Program-made: the position numbers and the translations under genes
Assembly: GCA_963815665.1 (NCBI GenBank)
Contig: CAWFHN010000014.1
Span: 1-64,000, forward strand
DNA from: DASUPK01 sp963815665
Lineage (GTDB): Bacteria > Actinomycetota > Thermoleophilia > Solirubrobacterales > 70-9
Direction of reading: 5' to 3'
DNA length: 64,000 nucleotides
Part shown: positions 60,389 to 64,000 of the stretch, piece by piece
Layout of the letters: each line of letters starts with the position of its first letter
Position numbering within the stretch: position 1 is the stretch's first letter
Notes under the pieces: generated by a model
Seen by the model: the letters and a program-made list of their open reading frames with translations, nothing else
What the model was told of the DNA's origin: nothing
Databases searched by the model: none

Positions 60389-61342
60389 ATGGAAGGGCCC
60401 CTTACGCAGGAGCGGGCCGAGCCGGAGGTGGCCCGGCAGGCCCCCGACGGCGAGTCCCCGAAGCCGCGCCGCGGGCCCTTGCGCGCGGTGATCAAGGCGC
60501 TGCGCCCGCAGGAGTGGGTCAAGAATCTGCTCGTCTTCGCGGGCCTGCTGTTCTCCGCCAAGTTCAAGGAGTTCGACGCGGTCGTCGACGCCAGCGTGAC
60601 CTTCGCGGCCTTCTGCATGGTCGCCTCGGCCGGCTATCTGGTGAACGACGCGCACGACGTCGCCGAGGACCGCCAGCATCCGACGAAGCGCTTTCGACCG
60701 ATCGCGGCGGGCGAGCTCGCCATCCCAACCGCGATCGGCATCGCGATCGTGCTGGCCGTCGCGGCGCTGGCCGGCTCGGCGCTGATCGAGGGCCTCGAGG
60801 TCGCTGGCCTGGTGCTTGCCTACGGAGTCGGCACGACGCTCTACTCGTACGTCCTCAAGCACGAGGTGATCCTCGACGTGATGACGATCTCCGGGCTGTT
60901 CGTGCTTCGCGTCCTGGCGGGCGCGGTCGCCGTCGGGGCCGACGCCTCCGCCTTCCTGCTCCTCTGCACGGGCATGGTCGCCCTCTTCCTCGGCTTCACC
61001 AAGCGGCGCCAGGAGGCGACCTCCGAGCTCCATTCGGGAACCAAGACCCGCCCCGTCCTGGAGCACTACTCGATCCCGTTCCTGGACCAGATGGTGGCGA
61101 TGGTCACCGCGGCGACCGTGATGAGCTACGCGATCTACGCGGTCAACTCGCCGCTGATCGGCTCGAAGATGCTGGGCACACTGCCCCCGGTGCTCTACGG
61201 GATCTTCCGCTACCTGTACTTGATCTACGACCGCAAGGACACCCGCTCCACGGACGCGATCCTGCTGGAGGACTACGGCATGATCGGCGCGGCGATCACC
61301 TGGGTGGCCAGCGTCGGCGTCCTGCTCGCGATCTACCACTAG
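60389..61342 (+). CDS. UbiA-family prenyltransferase, decaprenyl-phosphate phosphoribosyltransferase-like
   Basis: 317 aa from ATG 60389 (in-frame ATG 60332 possible). About nine helices. The first Asp-rich motif is VNDAHDVAEDRQHPTKRFRPIAAG; the second is YDRKDTRSTDAILLEDYG. LRPQEWVKNLLVFAGLLFSAKF is the usual start of DPPR synthases (Rv3806c type). It would transfer 5-phosphoribose from PRPP to decaprenyl phosphate, feeding arabinose or other pentose donors for the envelope. Downstream of the ether-lipid candidate genes with a 109-bp gap. Confidence 0.85.
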   Translation: MEGPLTQERAEPEVARQAPDGESPKPRRGPLRAVIKALRPQEWVKNLLVFAGLLFSAKFKEFDAVVDASVTFAAFCMVASAGYLVNDAHDVAEDRQHPTKRFRPIAAGELAIPTAIGIAIVLAVAALAGSALIEGLEVAGLVLAYGVGTTLYSYVLKHEVILDVMTISGLFVLRVLAGAVAVGADASAFLLLCTGMVALFLGFTKRRQEATSELHSGTKTRPVLEHYSIPFLDQMVAMVTAATVMSYAIYAVNSPLIGSKMLGTLPPVLYGIFRYLYLIYDRKDTRSTDAILLEDYGMIGAAITWVASVGVLLAIYH

Positions 61343-61400
61343 ACCGCTCCGCGCCCAGTATTCGCTAAAGCAGAGGCCGGTTCGGGCCGAGGGACTAAGT

Positions 61401-62645
61401 ATGTTCCGCCCCATCCGGGCCCTGACGCTCTCCGCTGCACTCATGGCGTTCGGCGCGTTGTCGCTGCCGGCGGCCTCGAGCGCCGCCAAGCCGGCGGTCC
61501 TGACGCTGTCCATGGCCAAGGTCGGGTCACCGGGCAATCCGTCGGTGGGCATCACTCCATTCTTCGACGGCATCTACCAGTCCTGCGCCACCGACCCGCA
61601 GACATCGCCGCCCTGTCTGACCGTCGGGGGCGTCTCGTACCCGTACGGGATCGGCCGGCTCGAGGTCACCGCCAAGCAGTACGTGGCCTTCCTCAACACC
61701 GTCGACCCGGCGGGACGCAACCGGCGCCACCTCTTCAGCTCCGATGAGAGCGGCAGCGCATGGCCCAAGTACGGCCAGATCAATCTGAGGGCTCGGGCCC
61801 GCAGCGGCCGCCATTACTCGCTCGCCTACCGCCAATGGGCCGACAAGCCCTACGGCTTTGCCAACTTCCTGCGCTCGGCTCGGTTCGCGAACTCCATCTT
61901 CAACGGGCGGCTGCTCTCGAAGCGGACCCGGAGCTCCGGGGCCTTCCGCTACGTGGTCTACAAGGTGCGCCTCTCGCGGAACACCGAGCGAGGCATGTAC
62001 GACATGCGCAATCCCAAGACGACCCGCAAGAGCCGCTCGGGATTCGTGGTCCCGAGCCAGAACGAGTGGATCAAGGCGGCCTACTTCGATCCGTCGGGCG
62101 GCGGCACCTTCTCCTACTGGAAGTACCCGACCAACGCCGGGACCGTCGGCGCCGGGGAGACGGATGCCCCGGCGCAGGCGACGCTCAACCCGTCGAACGG
62201 GGACGTCACCAACGCGACCACCCAGCCCCTGTCGATCTTCCACGGCTCCGACCCGGCGCCCAGCTGGTGTCCGCCGCAGGTGTCAGCCAACACCTGCTCG
62301 AGCGTCAATCCCCTCCACCTGAGCGCATCGGCATACGCCACGGCCTACGCCGGCAGCCTCGGCACGGTGGGGCAGGCCAAGACCCTCTCGCCGTGGGGCA
62401 CACTCGACCAGGGCGGTAACGCGGTCGAGTGGACCGACACGATCACGCCGCCTCCGGCGGGCAAGAAGAAGAAGGGGAGGGTGTGGCGCCGGCTCCACGG
62501 CGGCATCTCGAACGCCCCCGCGTACCAGCTCTGGCTCTCGGCGGTGGGGCTCCAGCCGCAGGACAACAAGTTCTACGAGCTGACCTATCCCTGGCTGGGC
62601 TTCCGCATCGGCGTGGTCGGGAACCTCAAGGTCAAGAAGCACTGA
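61401..62645 (+). CDS. secreted formylglycine-generating-enzyme-like (SUMF1-fold) protein
   Basis: 414 aa. Signal peptide LTLSAALMAFGALSLPAASSA. The mature part has the FGE-sulfatase pattern: YPYGIGRLEVTAKQYVAFLNTVDP, FVVPSQNEWIKAAYFDPSGGG, SPWGTLDQGGNAVEWTDT, RRLHGGIS and WLGFRIGVV. The Cys pair used by true FGEs near the C-terminus is not evident, so oxidase activity is doubtful. A Lys-rich loop (GKKKKGRVWRR) and a basic end (LKVKKH) match other secreted proteins here. Many such secreted family members are structural or binding proteins. Confidence 0.75.
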   Translation: MFRPIRALTLSAALMAFGALSLPAASSAAKPAVLTLSMAKVGSPGNPSVGITPFFDGIYQSCATDPQTSPPCLTVGGVSYPYGIGRLEVTAKQYVAFLNTVDPAGRNRRHLFSSDESGSAWPKYGQINLRARARSGRHYSLAYRQWADKPYGFANFLRSARFANSIFNGRLLSKRTRSSGAFRYVVYKVRLSRNTERGMYDMRNPKTTRKSRSGFVVPSQNEWIKAAYFDPSGGGTFSYWKYPTNAGTVGAGETDAPAQATLNPSNGDVTNATTQPLSIFHGSDPAPSWCPPQVSANTCSSVNPLHLSASAYATAYAGSLGTVGQAKTLSPWGTLDQGGNAVEWTDTITPPPAGKKKKGRVWRRLHGGISNAPAYQLWLSAVGLQPQDNKFYELTYPWLGFRIGVVGNLKVKKH

Positions 62646-62660
62646 GGCCCCCGGCGAGGC

Positions 62661-62682
62661 TGACTGGCCAGTCGGCCAGTCA
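62661..62682. promoter_or_regulatory. 22-bp palindromic candidate operator of the acyl-CoA dehydrogenase genes
   Basis: TGACTGGCC (62661-62669) and GGCCAGTCA (62674-62682) are perfect 9-bp arms around AGTC, ending 15 bases before the GTG start. It resembles TetR-family (FadR/KstR-like) sites that repress fatty-acid genes; the regulator is not in the window. Confidence 0.5.
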
Positions 62683-62697
62683 GGTAGTGTCTCGCGC

Positions 62698-63846
62698 GTG
62701 GACCTGACGCTGACCGACTCGGAGGCGGGCTTCCGCGACGAGGTTCGGAGCTGGCTCGAGGAGAACCATCCCGGCTCCTCGCCCGAGGGTGACGACCAGG
62801 CCGAGTTCGAGTTCCGCCGCGCCTGGCAGAAGAGGATGCACGAGGCCGGCTGGGCGGGTCTGTCGTGGCCCGAGGAGTACGGCGGCAAGGGCGCCACCCT
62901 GATCGAGCAATCGATCTTCAACGAGGAGCTCGCCCGCCAGCGCGTGCCGCTCCCGGCGAACGTTCTGGGCCTGGTGATGGGCGGCCCGGTGGTGATCGCC
63001 CATGGCGACGAGGACCAGAAGGAGCGATACCTCGAGCCGATTCTCTCGGGCGAGGAGATCTGGTGCCAGGGCTTCTCCGAGCCGGAATCGGGCTCGGACC
63101 TCGCCTCGCTCAAGACCCGCGCGGTGAAAGCCGACGCGAACGGGGGCAACTGGAAGGTCACGGGCCAGAAGGTCTGGACGACCTACGCGCACGAGGCCAA
63201 GTACTGCATGCTCCTCGCCCGCACCGACCAGGATGCGCCGAAGCACAAGGGCATCACCTACTTCATCCTCGACATGGACCAGCCCGGCGTGGACGTGCGG
63301 CCGCTTCGCCAGATCACCGGAGAGGCCGAGTTCAACGAGATCTTCCTCGAGGAGGCCGAGATCCCCGATGAGAACGTCATCGGAGCGGTCGGGGGCGGCT
63401 GGGGGGTGGCGATCACCACGCTGATGTTCGAGCGCGCCGGCCTGGGCGCCGCCGCGGTCATGGGCCTGAAGCGCTCGATGGAGGACCTGCTCGCTGTGAT
63501 CCGCGAGCGCGGCCTCGACGACGACCCCGTGATCCGCCAGCGGATCGCCGAGCTGCAGATCGGGATCGAGGCGATGCGCCTCGGCGCTCTGCGGACCCTC
63601 ACCCAGACCATGAAGACCGGGATCCCGGGCCCCGAGGGCTCGCTCAGCAAGTGGGAGTGGGCCGACTACAACCAGGCGCTCACCGAGCTCGGCAACGAGG
63701 TGCTCGGCCCGGAGGGGATGCGGGTCAACACGGAGTGGAGCTACCGCTTCCTGCGCTCCCGCGCCAACTCGATCGAGGGCGGCACCACCGAGGTCCTGAA
63801 GAACATCATCGCCGAGCGCGTGCTCGGCCTGCCGAGGCTGAGGTAG
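62698..63846 (+). CDS. acyl-CoA dehydrogenase
   Basis: 382 aa FAD enzyme from GTG 62698. N-terminal LTDSEAGFRDEVRSWLEENHPG; GWAGLSWPEEYGGKGATLIEQ; substrate/FAD loops WCQGFSEPESGSDLASLKTRA and VTGQKVWTTYAHEAKYCMLLART; C-terminal RANSIEGGTTEVLKNIIAERVLGLP. The Glu in the IEGGTTE segment is where several FadE paralogues, including heteromeric ones, differ from the canonical base. It works with the following partial gene, possibly as an alpha2-beta2 FadE pair as in actinobacterial steroid and long-chain pathways (inference). Confidence 0.9.
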   Translation: MDLTLTDSEAGFRDEVRSWLEENHPGSSPEGDDQAEFEFRRAWQKRMHEAGWAGLSWPEEYGGKGATLIEQSIFNEELARQRVPLPANVLGLVMGGPVVIAHGDEDQKERYLEPILSGEEIWCQGFSEPESGSDLASLKTRAVKADANGGNWKVTGQKVWTTYAHEAKYCMLLARTDQDAPKHKGITYFILDMDQPGVDVRPLRQITGEAEFNEIFLEEAEIPDENVIGAVGGGWGVAITTLMFERAGLGAAAVMGLKRSMEDLLAVIRERGLDDDPVIRQRIAELQIGIEAMRLGALRTLTQTMKTGIPGPEGSLSKWEWADYNQALTELGNEVLGPEGMRVNTEWSYRFLRSRANSIEGGTTEVLKNIIAERVLGLPRLR

Positions 63847-63850
63847 GCAC

Positions 63851-64000
63851 ATGAACTTCGACCTGAACGACGAGCAGCAGGAGATCAAGCGAACCGCCCA
63901 CGAGTTTCTCGCCGCCCGCTTCAAGCCCGAGAAGGTCCGGGAGCTGGCGGAGGCACGCTCCTATGACGACGCCCTCTGGAAGGAGATCTCCGAGCTCGGC
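63851..64000 (+). CDS. acyl-CoA dehydrogenase, N-terminal fragment (runs off the window)
   Basis: Fifty codons from ATG 63851, four bases after the previous stop: MNFDLNDEQQEIKRTAHEFL, then AARFKPEKVRELAEARSYDD and ALWKEISELG. This is the typical N-terminal helix bundle of an acyl-CoA dehydrogenase. The two adjacent FadE genes probably form an operon behind the 62661-62682 operator. The 3' end lies outside the window. Confidence 0.85.
   Translation, partial: MNFDLNDEQQEIKRTAHEFLAARFKPEKVRELAEARSYDDALWKEISELG

Overview
The window is about 64 kb of high-GC (roughly 68-70 %) actinobacterial chromosome. Many GTG/TTG starts, tightly overlapped ATGA/GTGA operon junctions, a fused E2/E1 2-oxoglutarate dehydrogenase, a decaprenyl-phosphate phosphoribosyltransferase homologue and many secreted proteins with lysine-rich tails suggest a Thermoleophilia-type organism (Solirubrobacterales or a relative). 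That placement is inferred from gene content. I saw no rRNA, tRNA, CRISPR array, phage or insertion sequence.

Layout. 1-6.1 kb: universal stress protein, P1B metal ATPase with a TPC motif, membrane glycosyltransferase-like protein, two tandem S51-type peptidases. 6.2-15.8 kb: secreted proteins, ferritin, an enolase-superfamily enzyme, a flavodoxin-like reductase, a secreted S15/CocE hydrolase, a Dph6-like ATPase, and an HxlR regulator divergent from a tautomerase-alcohol dehydrogenase pair. 15.9-34.6 kb: a large arginine/polyamine region. It holds a minus-strand operon (aldehyde dehydrogenase, Orn/Lys/Arg decarboxylase, amidinohydrolase, M20 carbamoyl-hydrolase), a potABCD-type ABC importer, and a plus-strand operon (class III aminotransferase, PucR regulator, saccharopine-dehydrogenase-like protein, alanine dehydrogenase, aminobutyraldehyde-type dehydrogenase). 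A sigma-B-type stress module is embedded in it: rsbV-rsbW directly follow the permease genes and converge on the sigma gene.

34.6-45.3 kb: cell-envelope region. It contains secreted proteins, three related SGNH proteins, an MBOAT acyltransferase with its SGNH partner, a head-to-head pair of small Cys-rich paralogues, and three tandem NlpC/P60 cell-wall hydrolases. Two of the hydrolases are preceded by c-di-AMP (ydaO/yuaA) riboswitches, and two by matching CRP-like palindromes. 45.3-56.6 kb: secreted S15-like hydrolase, aconitase, small zinc-ribbon proteins, and a 2-oxoglutarate dehydrogenase locus where two lipoyl domains precede a PSBD-E2-E1 polypeptide in a different frame. 56.6-64 kb: a translationally coupled fatty acyl-CoA reductase / alkyl-DHAP synthase pair (a candidate ether-lipid operon), a UbiA-family prenyltransferase, a secreted sulfatase-modifying-factor-like protein, and two acyl-CoA dehydrogenases behind a palindromic operator; the last one runs off the end.

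The most interesting signals are: (1) three NlpC/P60 paralogues with combinatorial c-di-AMP riboswitch and CRP-like control; (2) the two-gene ether-lipid candidate operon; (3) the lipoyl/PSBD/E2/E1 arrangement with a net -1 frame change; (4) a possible agmatine-to-GABA route built from non-canonical enzyme families. All functional calls rest on motifs read by eye; no database search was run.
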